From Chlamydiia bacterium (GTDB lineage Bacteria; Chlamydiota; Chlamydiia; Chlamydiales; Rhabdochlamydiaceae), in contig JAJPIB010000016.1 in assembly GCA_021324995.1 (NCBI GenBank), forward strand, positions 1-55,690: a stretch of DNA of 55,690 nt, given 5' to 3'. Of the stretch, positions 1 through 9,233 are shown one piece after another. The first letter of the stretch is position 1, and every line of letters starts with the position of its first letter. Under the pieces are notes generated by a model. The model had not been told where the DNA came from. It saw nothing but the letters and a program-made list of their open reading frames with translations, and ran no database searches. The position numbers and the translations under genes were made by a program.

Positions 1-381
1 GGAAACCAGTCTGTTGTAGTTAAGGGGCCGTTTTAACAACCTCGAGATCTTAACTCTTGTCGGGGGGCGACTGCCCCCCAGCGCCCCCCGCTCCCGCCTT
101 CGGCGTCCTGGGGCCCCTGCCCCAGACACCTCAGTTTGGGCTCTATAAGGTCATATCTGAGGTTGCTATGAGGGGTAAACCCCTCAAACTCCCCTTGAAA
201 TCCAAATGCAGATCTGATAAACTTATTTTTATAAATCAAAAACATGTCACTAATTTTGAAGAAAAGGTGACATTTCTAAAAAACTCGAAAGAGTGACATT
301 TCTATTTAACGCTAACATGTTATTAATTATGATTAATTAAGTGCTTTAAAATAAGAAAAATAGGAAAGAAAGCCCGCGGAC
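1..381. other. Gene-free left edge with a GC-rich hairpin and a possible IS end
   Basis: I see no convincing gene here; the two short opposing frames look like non-coding composition. Bases about 60-126 are unusually G+C rich and contain a strong hairpin near 109-126 (CTGGGGC paired with GCCCCAG), quite unlike the AT-rich DNA around it. Bases 244-304 contain TGTCAC followed by two copies of GTGACATTTCTA about 25 bp apart, an arrangement reminiscent of the repeated ends of some insertion sequences. Bases 305-350 are AT-rich and resemble the leaders of accessory genes elsewhere in this window, but no open frame follows. Confidence 0.4.
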
Positions 382-551
382 TTTATACCCAAATGCATTC
401 AAGAGTTGGTTTTTGGCTGCGTCGGCTTCGCGGTAAATTTTTGGTCTTCATTCGTGCCTTGCCTCCTCGGCAATGGTCACTCACTCCAGATACAAAAATT
501 TGCGCGGCCTTCTTGCCAAATTCCCAACTTTTGAATGCATTTGGGTATAAA
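382..551. repeat. Palindromic element 1 (type C arms)
   Basis: A 170-bp element with terminal inverted arms of 28 bp (382-409 and 524-551, one mismatch). Both ends read TTTATACCC outward to inward. The interior is itself partly self-complementary (GCGTCGGCTTCGCGG on the left against GCGCGGCCTTCTTGC on the right), so the single strand could form a long hairpin. It shares the TATACCC terminus with elements 3 and 4, but the rest of the arm is different. The 61-codon frame inside it looks like a by-product. Best read as a non-autonomous palindromic repeat, lying end to end with element 2. Confidence 0.8.
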
Positions 552-573
552 GAAGGACTAATTTTTTTATATG

Positions 574-711
574 CCTGAATCGACCATAGACTTGGATTTT
601 ATGCCACGCATTTTTTCGTATAACGAAGCGCGGAGCTCAGACCGCCATCTTCCTGCCAGCTGGAGAGCGAATAATGCATGACATAAAATCCAAGTCTATG
701 GTCGATTCAGG
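574..711. repeat. Palindromic element 2 (type B arms)
   Basis: A 138-bp element with 30-bp arms (574-603 and 682-711) that are perfectly complementary. TATA lies just outside both ends. The interior holds a block around GCCAGCTGG and GAGCTC that recurs in elements 5 and 6. A short frame at 601-681 (+) encodes 26 residues beginning MPRIFSYNEARSS; the same first residues are encoded by elements 5 and 6. The right arm begins two bases after the stop codon of the leftward gene 713-2137, so on the minus strand it could act as a 3' transcript hairpin. Confidence 0.85.
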
Positions 712-712
712 T

Positions 713-2137
713 CTATAAAATAGAGGCGATGGAAAGAGACTCGGCTTTAAGAAAATAGCGCCATTCCTCTTCAAAAAAGGGAGCTATAGTGGAACAGCGA
801 ATCAGTAAAGCATCCATTCTTTCGTGGCCAAAATGCTGAATAAATTCTGCAAGTACACCTGCTTTTTGAAGCTTCAGTAAGCATTCAGCGAGTTCCGAGT
901 CCTCGCGTAAAAATTTTTTTTCGAATGACTGTTTCCAGTCTTCCATTTTGCTGAACCCAATGTAGGCAGAGGGAAGCAAGATTCTCCAAGAATTTACCAA
1001 GTCATCGAGAAAGCGTTTTGTGTTTGGATGTTCGCACATTTTTTCAATGTGAAGAGCAGTACATGTGTTGAGTTTTTTCAGATCGCCTTTCATGTCCACG
1101 GGCTCAAAGCCAGGAATTGTAATCACATTTTTTGCGAGATAATCGCGCAACAAAGGGATTGTTTTGCGGGAATAGATCGACCCACTGCTGATATTAAATG
1201 GATCAGCTACATTACATTCTGCGCACCTGAGCGCTCGACTCGCAGCCTTTTGATTCCCATAGCATGAAACTAAAGTGTCAAAGAGCTGATTAAATTCGAT
1301 CGTTTCCCCTTCAGAAAAGGGAACGTGAATACAGGAATAGAACTCCGTCGGATGGCCCATTTCTGTTACGATGAGGCGCGTGGGGGAACTTAGTCCTTGA
1401 ATGTTTAGGGGAATGTAATTCCAGATATTGGAAGTGTCTACAGCGGAGACTTTGAATTTCTTTAAAAAAAACAAATCATTAATAGATCCAATTGTAGAAA
1501 TCATACTTCCCGATTTAGCGTATTCCTGTAGTTTTAAAAACTGAGACTCGTTTTCATGAAAATGCAATGCTTTGAAAGCTGAGTTATTGCGCCATGCGTG
1601 CTTTTGTGACAAATAGATAGAAGCAAAGTGGTGAAGGTACTTTTTGTAATATTGATATTGTCTGGTGTTGTCTTTTATACTGCTGTTTTTAAGCTTCTTC
1701 GAAAGGATTTCTATTCTTTTAGGGAAAAGATGAGTGTGAGCGATTGCAGCCACTCTTTCCAATAAGGGCATCTCGTAGCAGCAAGGGATAGGGGCGGATA
1801 ATTCTTGATATTCCTTTAGGCCTTCAGAAAGCTTAAGTAGCAGAATGTCAAAGTCGTTGTAAGCCTTTGTTCGATGATTGATATCTCTCATTACCACAGC
1901 CTCAAATCTTCCTAAAAGCGGGCCAGTCTTACATCTCTGCGTTCCTGTGGAGACGATGATCCCCCCTTCTTCAGCTAAGTCGAGATGCTCTTTAATCCCT
2001 TCGGGCTTCTCTTCATTGGGTTCTAAGTAATCCTCGAAACCACAGTCATAATGAATGTCGACATTGACCATCCACTCATCTGCAAGCACGTCCTCTAAAT
2101 TTATAAAAGGGGTTAAAGCTGTATTAATAGGGTTCAT
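713..2137 (-). CDS. Hypothetical accessory protein, 474 aa
   Basis: I do not recognise this protein. It is a soluble, mixed-charge 474-residue sequence with no signal peptide or membrane segment. It has scattered cysteines (a pair in IPCCYEM near residue 118, and CAEC in the middle). The start is well supported: AAGGTG lies about 6 nt upstream of the ATG. The 80 bases before that are extremely AT-rich (runs of TTAATAAT and AATTATAATT), as they are upstream of the PARG-like gene and the 1044-residue gene. The stop abuts palindromic element 2. It lies outside the conserved rho-polA block, which suggests a lineage-specific, possibly secreted, protein, but that is inference. Confidence 0.75.
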   Translation of the reverse strand: MNPINTALTPFINLEDVLADEWMVNVDIHYDCGFEDYLEPNEEKPEGIKEHLDLAEEGGIIVSTGTQRCKTGPLLGRFEAVVMRDINHRTKAYNDFDILLLKLSEGLKEYQELSAPIPCCYEMPLLERVAAIAHTHLFPKRIEILSKKLKNSSIKDNTRQYQYYKKYLHHFASIYLSQKHAWRNNSAFKALHFHENESQFLKLQEYAKSGSMISTIGSINDLFFLKKFKVSAVDTSNIWNYIPLNIQGLSSPTRLIVTEMGHPTEFYSCIHVPFSEGETIEFNQLFDTLVSCYGNQKAASRALRCAECNVADPFNISSGSIYSRKTIPLLRDYLAKNVITIPGFEPVDMKGDLKKLNTCTALHIEKMCEHPNTKRFLDDLVNSWRILLPSAYIGFSKMEDWKQSFEKKFLREDSELAECLLKLQKAGVLAEFIQHFGHERMDALLIRCSTIAPFFEEEWRYFLKAESLSIASIL

Positions 2138-2272
2138 TTATTTCACCTTAATTATAATTATTATTAATATGTTAAACAAAAATATAATTAATTTCAATTG
2201 TTATTAAATTAAATATTAATAACTAATTAAGGCATTGATAATAAGGGAAATAGATTGAAAACTGCGGGCCTC
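2138..2272. promoter_or_regulatory. AT-rich leader of the 474-aa gene
   Basis: About 130 bases of almost pure A+T separate palindromic element 3 from the leftward gene starting at 2137. On the minus strand this stretch offers many TAATAT/TATAAT-like hexamers, so no single promoter can be assigned. The ribosome-binding site AAGGTG just before the ATG is clear. Confidence 0.4.
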
Positions 2273-2436
2273 TATACCCAACGTGACTGAAAATTTGGTT
2301 TAGGACCGAAGCGAAAGCTTCCGCGATTGGTGCGATTGAATCGTCGTCCCTATTAGAAATAGGGGCTAGATTCGATCGTCCAATCCCGGGGCTTTGGCTC
2401 GGTCTTAAATCCAAATTTTCAATCACGTTGGGTATA
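2273..2436. repeat. Palindromic element 3 (type A arms, long form)
   Basis: A 164-bp near-complete palindrome. The outer arms of 26 bp (2273-2298 and 2411-2436) have one mismatch. Complementarity continues inward through GACCGA, ATTGG, GAATC and CCCTATT to a small loop near 2350, so the whole element could fold into one hairpin. Both ends are TATACCC. It sits 25 bases beyond the rho stop codon on the side where rho transcription ends, so it may terminate the rho operon. Element 4 is a shortened relative lacking about 66 internal bases. Confidence 0.85.
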
Positions 2437-2461
2437 TAGAAACCCGCGGTAAAAGGAGGGA

Positions 2462-3790
2462 CTAATCTTTCATCGTGAGGAGGAACTCGACGTTGCTGTT
2501 CGTCTTTTTCAGACGGCCCAGCAGCAAGTTCATGGCATCGAGAGGGGCGAGATCCGCAAGTGCCTGGCGCATGATGTAGATCTTATCGAGCTCATCCGGA
2601 TGGTAAAGGAGCTCTTCTTTGCGCGTTCCGCTCTTGACGATATCGATGGCAGGATAGACTCTGCGATCGGCGAGCCTGCGATCGAGGACAAGCTCCATGT
2701 TGCCGGTACCTTTAAACTCCTCAAAAATCACTTCGTCCATACGCGAGCCGGTGTCGATCAGCGCGGTAGCGATGATCGTGAGCGAGCCGCCCTCTTCAAC
2801 ATTGCGTGCGGCGCCGAAAAAGCGTTTTGGCTTGTGCAGGGCATTAGCGTCGATACCGCCTGTAAGGATTTTTCCTGAATGCGGCTGAACCGTATTATAA
2901 GCTCTAGCCAAACGTGTGAGCGAGTCGAGCAAGATGACGACATCGTGGCCGTATTCAACCAGACGGCGCGCTTTTTCGATTGCCATTTCTGCGACTTGGA
3001 CGTGTCTCTCTGGAGGTTCGTCGAAAGTTGAAGATACTACTTCGCCCTTGACGCTGCGGATCATATCCGTGACTTCTTCAGGGCGCTCATCGATCAAAAG
3101 AACGATTAGCACCACTTCGGGGTGATTTGCAGCGATAGAGTTAGCAATATTTTGAAGAATGATCGTTTTACCTGTACGGGGAGGTGCAACGATGAGAGAG
3201 CGTTGTCCCTTACCGATCGGAGAGGTTAAATCGATCACGCGCGATGTCATTTTCTCTTTGGTCGTTTCCATGACAAGGCGGGAATTCGGATAGAGCGGTG
3301 TGAGGTTTTCAAAAAGGACGCGGTCTCTCGCTTTTTCTGGGGGCTTGTTATTTATTTTTTCAACTTTGAGGAGAGCAAAATATTTTTCTTTTTCTTTTGG
3401 GGAACGGATAGTTCCATAAACGGTGTCCCCCTTTTTAAGATCAAATCTGCGGATCTGTGCGGGAGAAACATAGATGTCTTCTGCAGAAGGAAGATAGTTG
3501 TAGTTGGGGGAACGTAAAAAACCAAACCCATCGGGTAAGACTTCCAAAACGCCTTCGCCGACGAGAATTTCACCGGGTTTTTCAGAAATATATTTTACGA
3601 TTTCAAAGACGATTTGTGACTTCGCCAAGGCGCCAAGGCCTTTTAGGCCGATGGCTCTTGCGAAATGATTGAGTTGTTCGACGTTCATCCGCTGCAAGTC
3701 AGCGATCTTTGTGACAGATTCCGTGTATTCCTTTTGAGATTTATCGTTTTCTGGTTCCTGAATGTCTTGAACAGTATCTTCTGGGTTCAT
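2462..3790 (-). CDS. rho: Transcription termination factor Rho
   Basis: Rho is the hexameric RNA-dependent ATPase that ends transcription at factor-dependent sites. The 442-residue protein has the expected layout. An N-terminal helical segment (about 30-75) is followed by the cold-shock-type RNA-binding domain ([17 protein letters not shown] and following). The ATPase core has Walker A APPRTGKT near residue 200, Walker [17 protein letters not shown] near 285 and the C-terminal [24 protein letters not shown] lies about 11 nt before the ATG. It is last in the leftward run sppA-polA-coaE-rho, an order I recall from Chlamydia. Palindromic element 3 follows its stop. Confidence 0.97.
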   Translation of the reverse strand: MNPEDTVQDIQEPENDKSQKEYTESVTKIADLQRMNVEQLNHFARAIGLKGLGALAKSQIVFEIVKYISEKPGEILVGEGVLEVLPDGFGFLRSPNYNYLPSAEDIYVSPAQIRRFDLKKGDTVYGTIRSPKEKEKYFALLKVEKINNKPPEKARDRVLFENLTPLYPNSRLVMETTKEKMTSRVIDLTSPIGKGQRSLIVAPPRTGKTIILQNIANSIAANHPEVVLIVLLIDERPEEVTDMIRSVKGEVVSSTFDEPPERHVQVAEMAIEKARRLVEYGHDVVILLDSLTRLARAYNTVQPHSGKILTGGIDANALHKPKRFFGAARNVEEGGSLTIIATALIDTGSRMDEVIFEEFKGTGNMELVLDRRLADRRVYPAIDIVKSGTRKEELLYHPDELDKIYIMRQALADLAPLDAMNLLLGRLKKTNSNVEFLLTMKD

Positions 3791-3863
3791 TGAAAATCAG
3801 ACTCCTCAATTTGAAAATCCGATTCATCGCAGGGGCTCTTTTGCGCCGGGATGGGATGAAAGG

Positions 3864-4469
3864 CTAATCTTGGGTTAATTGTAAATAGATGGTTTTGACT
3901 TCTTTTTTGAGTTCGTTGAAAGACCCATTGTTTGGGATGACGTAATGAGCCTTTTTAGCTTTGTGCTCCGGAGAAATTTGCCTCAACATGCGTTTGTCGA
4001 ATTCCTCATCCGTAGAGTGCGTTTTTTCGACATAGCGCTTGCGACAAGTGTCTTGGGAAGCGTTAACGGTAATAATAACATCAAAAGCCTGCTCTTCTTC
4101 GGCTTCGTAGAGTAATGGGATTTCAGCGACGAAGAGAGAGTGCTTTTTTTCTCGGGATATCTTTTTATACTTTCGTTCAATTTCATTAAATACTGCTGGG
4201 TGTATAATCTTTTCCAACGCATCTAGAAGGTTCGGTTGAGAGAACACTTGTGCAGCAATTTTTTTTCGATCGAGTTCATTTCCATGGATGACATCAGAAC
4301 CGAGCAAGTTGACGATCTTCTGGGCAGTAGGTGTTCCTGGAGATAATAACTGGTGAGTGATTTTGTCAGCACTTACGACGTAGGCACCGAGCTCTTTAAA
4401 GATTTCGCAGACAGTCGATTTACCTGCTGACAGCCCACCTGTTACAGCAATTTTCTTTAATTTTAACAT
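3864..4469 (-). CDS. coaE: Dephospho-CoA kinase
   Basis: CoaE phosphorylates the 3'-hydroxyl of dephospho-CoA with ATP, the last step of coenzyme A synthesis, in the cytoplasm. The 201-residue length is typical. The P-loop is GGLSAGKST near residues 11-19. It is followed by the family's VSADKITHQLLSPGT substrate region, the HPAVFNEIE segment and the LLYEAEEEQAFDVIITV lid region. The ATG overlaps the polA stop by 7 nt, so translation is probably coupled to polA. Confidence 0.95.
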   Translation of the reverse strand: MLKLKKIAVTGGLSAGKSTVCEIFKELGAYVVSADKITHQLLSPGTPTAQKIVNLLGSDVIHGNELDRKKIAAQVFSQPNLLDALEKIIHPAVFNEIERKYKKISREKKHSLFVAEIPLLYEAEEEQAFDVIITVNASQDTCRKRYVEKTHSTDEEFDKRMLRQISPEHKAKKAHYVIPNNGSFNELKKEVKTIYLQLTQD

Positions 4470-7138
4470 TCAGCCCAATTTTCTCCAATGGAATTATCAA
4501 CAACGAGCGGGACGCTTAATTCAAATATTTTTTCCATAATATCTTTTACTTTAGCCGCAAGAAAAGGAGCTTCCTCCTCGGGTGTCTCGAACACAAGTTC
4601 ATCATGAATCTGAAGGATCATCATCCCCTTTTCAGGAGTTTGCTTTAAAAAGGCATCGACTTGGATCATCGCCATCTTAATGAGATCTGCGGCCGTGCCT
4701 TGCAAGGGGGTATTGATCGCCAGCCGCTCCGCTGCTGCGCGGATACTGGGATTTTTGTTGTGGATTTCTGGAATGGGCCGCTGCCTTCCGGTTAATGTGA
4801 CTGCCCTTCCGGTATTTCTCACACTTTCTTTGCAGAAGTGCAGAAAATCTTTCACGCGGTCGTAGCGCTCAAAGTAGGCTTGAATAAAAGACTCAGCTTC
4901 TTGGAAGCTGATGCCCAGCTGCTGGGAAAGACCGAAAGCTTGTTGGCCGTAGATGATTCCAAAATTCACCGATTTGGCCAAGTCGCGCATCTTGGGTGTC
5001 ACCTCATTTTGAGGAACTTGGAAAACAAGTGCCGCAGTGAATGTGTGGATATCTTGATTCTCGCGAAACGCCTTAACTAGGGTTGGATCTTCGGAGAGAT
5101 GGGCGAGGAGCCTGAGTTCGATCTGCGAATAGTCGGCGGCGACAAACTTCCATCCCGGTTTTTGGGGCCTAAAGGCTTCTCGGATTTTGTTTCCTTCTTC
5201 AGAGCGCACAGGGATGTTTTGCAAGTTGGGGTTTTGACAGGAAAGTCTGCCGGTTGCTGCGACAGATTGATTGAATGTGCAATGGATACGATGCGTATGT
5301 GGGTTGATTTGCTCCGGTAAAGAGTCAACATAAGTAGAACGCAATTTTTCAAGCGTTCTGTAAGCGAGAATTTCGCCAATAATGGGGGATTCCTCTTTTA
5401 AAGACTCAAGGACATCCGCTGCGGTGGAGTAGCCGGTTGCCGTTTTTTTAGGGGCAGGGATTTTCATCTTTTCGAAGAGGATAGTGCTGAGTTGTTTCGG
5501 AGAATTGAGATTAAATTTTTCTCCGGCGATTCGATAAATCGTATCTTCCAATGTCTCAAGCTTCATTTTAAGCATTTCCGACATAGTTCCGAGTTTTTTG
5601 ACATCTGCAAAGATTCCATTTCTCTCCATATGAGTAAGGATAGATATGAGAGGGATTTCGATGTGTTGGAAAAGCGGTTTAAGGTTGAGTTTATCAAGCT
5701 TGGATTCGAAAATTTCTTTCAGTCTGAGGGTACAATCGATATCTTCGCAGCAATAGGCCGTGATTTTATCCAAGGGCACTGCTTCCATGGAAATCTGTTT
5801 TTTCCCTTTGCCGATGAGGTCTTCGATCGGAATTTTTCTGTGGCTAAAATTTTCAAAAGAGAGATCGTCGAGGTTGTGCCGCTGTGTTTGGGGATTGACG
5901 AGGTAAGAGGCAAGAATTGTATCGAATGCGATGGTTTTTAGTGAGATTCCTTCATTGAGAAGAACGTGAAGGTCGTACTTGATGTTATGACCGACAAATC
6001 CAATGCGTGTATTTTCAAGAAGAGGTTTAAGGATAGAAAGGACTTTGGATTTTCCAACTTTTCCATTGCAAGGGATGTACCAGGCTTCGCCGGGCTGAAG
6101 GCCAAGGCCGATGCCGACTACGCGCGCAAGCATAGGCTGGATGTCTGTCGTTTCTGTATCGATACAAATTTCTTTTTCTATTTGGAGCCGTTTGACAAGC
6201 TCGCGAAGCATTTCTTCATCATCGATGAGGTGATAGTTTTGCGGAAGGACGATAGGGTGATGGATGATCTCAGGAGGAGCTTCTTCATCGATATCGAGCA
6301 ATTTTAAAAGAGAGAGAAAGTTCATCTCTTGATAGAACTCCTTTACCCGGCTCATTTCAGGAGTTTTGATATGAAAAAAAGCCTCTTCGCAAGGGAATTC
6401 GACGCCTGTGTGAATCGTTGCGAGTCTTTTGCTGATCAAGGCGATCTCTTTTCCGTTGATCACGGTCTCTTTTTTCTTGCCGCTCAGTTTATCGGGATTG
6501 GCAAGGATGTTTTCAAGGGTTCCGAATTCTTCTAGGAGTGCTGCAGCAGTTTTAGGACCAAACCCTTCAAGGCCGGGGATATTATCCGAGGCGTCACCCA
6601 TGATGGCCAAATAGTCGATCATTTGTTCAGGAAAAACATTAAAAAGTTCTTTGACTTTTGTTCTATCGATGAGCAGGTTGTCTTTTGCAGGATTGATGAC
6701 AAATACTTTGTCGGTGACGAGCTGGCAGAGGTCTTTGTCCCCTGAACAGACAAAAACGTCCACGCCTCTTTTTTCCATCCATTTGGCAATGCTTCCAATG
6801 GTGTCATCCGCTTCCACCCCTGGAATCGAGAGGTAGGGAATGCCTGCAATCTGACAGAATTCCAGAGCTCTCATGAGTTGAGGAACAAGGTCATCAGGCA
6901 TCCCTTCTCTATGGCTTTTATACTCGCTATAAATTTCAGTTCGCGACTTTTTGTTGTCGGGACCATCAAAAATGGCGATGAAGTAATCCGGAGAAAATTC
7001 ATTGATGAGCTTATAAATGGAACGGATGAAGCCGTATAATGCATTTGTCGATTCTCCTTTGGCGTTGGTCATTGGACCGATCGCATAGTAGGAGCGGAAC
7101 AGGAAATTCACGGCATCGACGATAAAGATTTTTTTCAT
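4463..7138 (-). CDS. polA: DNA polymerase I
   Basis: An 891-residue repair and Okazaki-fragment polymerase with all three classical domains. Residues about 1-290 form the 5'-3' exonuclease (VDAVNFLFRSYYA, GVEADDTIG, GDASDNIPG). Next is a 3'-5' exonuclease domain that keeps the metal-binding acidic residues (IDTETTD, GHNIKYD, CCEDIDCTL), so proofreading is probably active. The polymerase domain has motif A DYSQIELRLLAHLSED, motif B LAKSVNFGIIYG and motif C QIHDELVFE. The start ATG follows a short leader that can form two competing hairpins covering the only good Shine-Dalgarno sequence. It lies between sppA (upstream) and coaE (overlapping). Confidence 0.97.
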   Translation of the reverse strand: MKKIFIVDAVNFLFRSYYAIGPMTNAKGESTNALYGFIRSIYKLINEFSPDYFIAIFDGPDNKKSRTEIYSEYKSHREGMPDDLVPQLMRALEFCQIAGIPYLSIPGVEADDTIGSIAKWMEKRGVDVFVCSGDKDLCQLVTDKVFVINPAKDNLLIDRTKVKELFNVFPEQMIDYLAIMGDASDNIPGLEGFGPKTAAALLEEFGTLENILANPDKLSGKKKETVINGKEIALISKRLATIHTGVEFPCEEAFFHIKTPEMSRVKEFYQEMNFLSLLKLLDIDEEAPPEIIHHPIVLPQNYHLIDDEEMLRELVKRLQIEKEICIDTETTDIQPMLARVVGIGLGLQPGEAWYIPCNGKVGKSKVLSILKPLLENTRIGFVGHNIKYDLHVLLNEGISLKTIAFDTILASYLVNPQTQRHNLDDLSFENFSHRKIPIEDLIGKGKKQISMEAVPLDKITAYCCEDIDCTLRLKEIFESKLDKLNLKPLFQHIEIPLISILTHMERNGIFADVKKLGTMSEMLKMKLETLEDTIYRIAGEKFNLNSPKQLSTILFEKMKIPAPKKTATGYSTAADVLESLKEESPIIGEILAYRTLEKLRSTYVDSLPEQINPHTHRIHCTFNQSVAATGRLSCQNPNLQNIPVRSEEGNKIREAFRPQKPGWKFVAADYSQIELRLLAHLSEDPTLVKAFRENQDIHTFTAALVFQVPQNEVTPKMRDLAKSVNFGIIYGQQAFGLSQQLGISFQEAESFIQAYFERYDRVKDFLHFCKESVRNTGRAVTLTGRQRPIPEIHNKNPSIRAAAERLAINTPLQGTAADLIKMAMIQVDAFLKQTPEKGMMILQIHDELVFETPEEEAPFLAAKVKDIMEKIFELSVPLVVDNSIGENWAEC

Positions 7139-7185
7139 GAAGGAGGACCATTCCTCCCTCTGAGCGAGGGAGGCATTGTAGATGA
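7139..7185 (-). promoter_or_regulatory. sppA-polA spacer with competing hairpins over the polA ribosome site
   Basis: Read on the minus strand, the spacer contains CCTCCCTC, a 5-base loop and GAGGGAGG (7153-7173), a perfect 8-bp hairpin. The 3' arm GGAGGA can instead pair with TCCTCC just before the polA ATG through a 4-base loop. The only strong Shine-Dalgarno sequence (AGGGAGG) lies in both stems, so one fold or the other would occlude it. This could be an RNA switch or just a processing or termination hairpin. Confidence 0.4.
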
Positions 7186-8229
7186 TTAGGGTTGGTACAG
7201 GTAAAGAAACTTGCCGCTCAGGTCAGAATCCATGTAAGAGTTGATTTGGAATTTGTGAGTGATTTTACCTGAAAGTAGGGACAGCTTTCCTTCTGTCAAA
7301 TCGGAAAGGAACGGGCGGGCAGGTTGGATCGTCATGACTTGATACGGCTTGTCATCGGAAAGTTGAGCCGCTTGTGAGAGCGCATTGACAGCTGTGCTGT
7401 AATCGGAGTCTGAAACATCGATATATCCAAGTTCTTGCGCTCTTTTGGAGACGAAGACTTGGGCTCCGTATTCGTTAATGAGTTTCTCTGTGTCAAGCTC
7501 TTGACGAGCGGATGTGACGATGGAGATGAAGCGCATATAGAGATCCGCTGTGATGTTTCGCAAAGAGTTATCTTCACCCGGAACCCATGGGCGGAAAGGA
7601 TTGAGCATATCTTTGTCTTTGCCTTGGGTAATGGTCAGGGAGCTTACGCCGTATCTGTCCATCAATCCGCTAAAGTTGAAAGTTGGTCCAAGGAGCACGC
7701 CCACGGATCCAATCACACTTGAAGGGGCGGCAAACACTTTATCCGCGGCGGAGGCGATGTACATTCCTCCTGAAGCGCACATCCCATCGACGTAAGCGTA
7801 GATCGGTACTTGGTATTTTTCTTTATAATCCAACAAATTTCTGTAGATTCCATCTGAGTCGTCGACAGTTCCTCCCGGCGTGTTAATGTAAAGGAGGATC
7901 GCCTTAACGCGGTTGCCAGCAAGCATTCCGGTGCGAGAATCCAGAAGCGAGTTCTTAATTTTCTCTGTAGTGAGGTCGCGTGTTCCAATCACTCCGACAA
8001 TATCGATTTTCAAAATGACAGGACTTACCGGAGAGAGAAGTTCGCGATTGCCATCGGCGTCGGGAGAAATAACCAGAGAGCTTTTAGGGGGGAAGATATC
8101 AGGAGAGGAAAACATCATTAGACAAATAAAAGCCACGCCGAGGCCGATCGCTATTCCGATGATGGCAGCAAAGGATCTGCAAAATGTGCGTACCGCTGAA
8201 ACGATGATGGATTCTCTAGAATACTCCAT
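7186..8229 (-). CDS. sppA: Signal peptide peptidase SppA/SohB-type (S49) serine protease
   Basis: A membrane-anchored S49 protease that degrades cleaved signal peptides on the outer face of the inner membrane. The 347-residue protein is the short, single-domain form. An N-terminal transmembrane helix (IIGIAIGLGVAFICLMMF, about 20-38) precedes the fold. The nucleophile lies in CASGGMYIAS, followed by PSSVIGSVGVL, and the likely general-base lysine lies in TQGKDKDMLNPF, as in bacterial SppA. I chose the ATG at 8229 because GGAG lies 5 nt upstream; the frame extends to a TTG at 8265 with no ribosome site. First gene of the leftward polA-coaE-rho run. Confidence 0.9.
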   Translation of the reverse strand: MEYSRESIIVSAVRTFCRSFAAIIGIAIGLGVAFICLMMFSSPDIFPPKSSLVISPDADGNRELLSPVSPVILKIDIVGVIGTRDLTTEKIKNSLLDSRTGMLAGNRVKAILLYINTPGGTVDDSDGIYRNLLDYKEKYQVPIYAYVDGMCASGGMYIASAADKVFAAPSSVIGSVGVLLGPTFNFSGLMDRYGVSSLTITQGKDKDMLNPFRPWVPGEDNSLRNITADLYMRFISIVTSARQELDTEKLINEYGAQVFVSKRAQELGYIDVSDSDYSTAVNALSQAAQLSDDKPYQVMTIQPARPFLSDLTEGKLSLLSGKITHKFQINSYMDSDLSGKFLYLYQP

Positions 8230-8333
8230 ATATCTCCAAAAATAGTCTATAAATGAAATCCCCAATCTAAGATAATCCGAGGTTTCTAGGTGAATGTTAA
8301 AAGAGTGAAAGATTTTCAGCTACAGTCAATTCT

Positions 8334-9233
8334 ATGAAATTACAGTCACTTTCTTTGCATCCGTATCAATTCTTAATTGTAGATGGGCTAAAACGGTTTG
8401 GGGTATTAGTCCAGCTGATTGATGAGAATGAAAGGGTTGGTTGGGGGGACATTGCGCCGCTTCCTGTCCGAAGCTGCGAAACTCTCGAAGAGGCTTTTTT
8501 TCAATTAAATTTAAATATGCAGAAAATCCTTTCCATGGAGTGGTTGGAATCCACTTGCCTCCAAGAGCTTGCTGCGCTTAAGCTCTTTCCCTCCGTATTA
8601 TTCGGATTGGAATCGGCCCTTTTTTCGCTCCTGACTCCGATTTCCAAATTTACAATACCTGTGAGCGCTTTTTTGATGGGCACTCCTCAAGACATTCTTA
8701 AGCAAGCGGCGTTGAGGAGCGCTGAGGGTTACACCACTGCGAAACTTAAAGTGAGTGGATTGTCGTTTGCAGAAGCCGAAAAAGTGGTTCATGCACTGAA
8801 AGATCAATTCTGTTTACGCATCGATGTGAATAGAGCTTGGAGCGTCGAGGATGCCCTTGCATTTTTTGCACAATTTCCTTTCGATGCATTTGATTATGTC
8901 GAAGAGCCATTTAACAATCCCCAAGATCTAGAAAAATTCCCTCTTCCCCTTGCTGTGGATGAGTCTTTCCCCGAAGCTCTTTCATTGCAACAATTAGAGT
9001 CGCTTCCCACTTTAAAAGCGCTGATTTATAAGCCATCGATTCAGGGAGGAACAGTTGGCTATGCTCCCCTTCAGCAATGGGCGAATCAGAGAGGCATTTC
9101 TATTGTTTTGAGCAGCAGCTTCGAAAGTGCGATCGGTCACATCCAGTTGGCGCATTTAGCGCACCGTCTACAACTGACTGAACCCATAGGCATTGGAACC
9201 TATCATTTCAATCACTCTTTCAAATTAGTGTGA
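8334..9233 (+). CDS. menC: o-Succinylbenzoate synthase-like enolase-superfamily enzyme
   Basis: A 299-residue enolase-superfamily protein, most like MenC, which dehydrates SHCHC to o-succinylbenzoate in classical menaquinone synthesis. Visible hallmarks are the KLKVSG lysine motif, metal ligands in RIDVNRAW, VEEPF and AVDESF, and the second catalytic lysine in LIYKPSIQGG. It ends with SSSFESAIGHIQLAHLA, typical of MenC. A dipeptide epimerase is the main alternative, but the short length and C-terminal motif favour MenC. It is divergent from sppA, and its 3' end overlaps the convergent neighbour by 14 nt. No other men genes are in the window. Confidence 0.8.
   Translation: MKLQSLSLHPYQFLIVDGLKRFGVLVQLIDENERVGWGDIAPLPVRSCETLEEAFFQLNLNMQKILSMEWLESTCLQELAALKLFPSVLFGLESALFSLLTPISKFTIPVSAFLMGTPQDILKQAALRSAEGYTTAKLKVSGLSFAEAEKVVHALKDQFCLRIDVNRAWSVEDALAFFAQFPFDAFDYVEEPFNNPQDLEKFPLPLAVDESFPEALSLQQLESLPTLKALIYKPSIQGGTVGYAPLQQWANQRGISIVLSSSFESAIGHIQLAHLAHRLQLTEPIGIGTYHFNHSFKLV

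Noticed and set aside
33..296. Two opposing short frames at the left edge
   Set aside because: They overlap each other in a G+C-rich block, lack ribosome sites and look like composition effects.
393..578. 61-codon open frame in palindromic element 1
   Set aside because: It lies almost wholly inside a palindrome whose arms dictate both strands; there is no ribosome site and the composition follows the repeat, not a protein.
382..711. CRISPR-like repeat array from two adjacent palindromes
   Set aside because: The two palindromes have different arms and there are no regularly spaced identical repeats or spacers.
2223..2426. 67-codon minus-strand frame overlapping palindromic element 3
   Set aside because: The frame is the element read through; no independent coding signal and no ribosome site.
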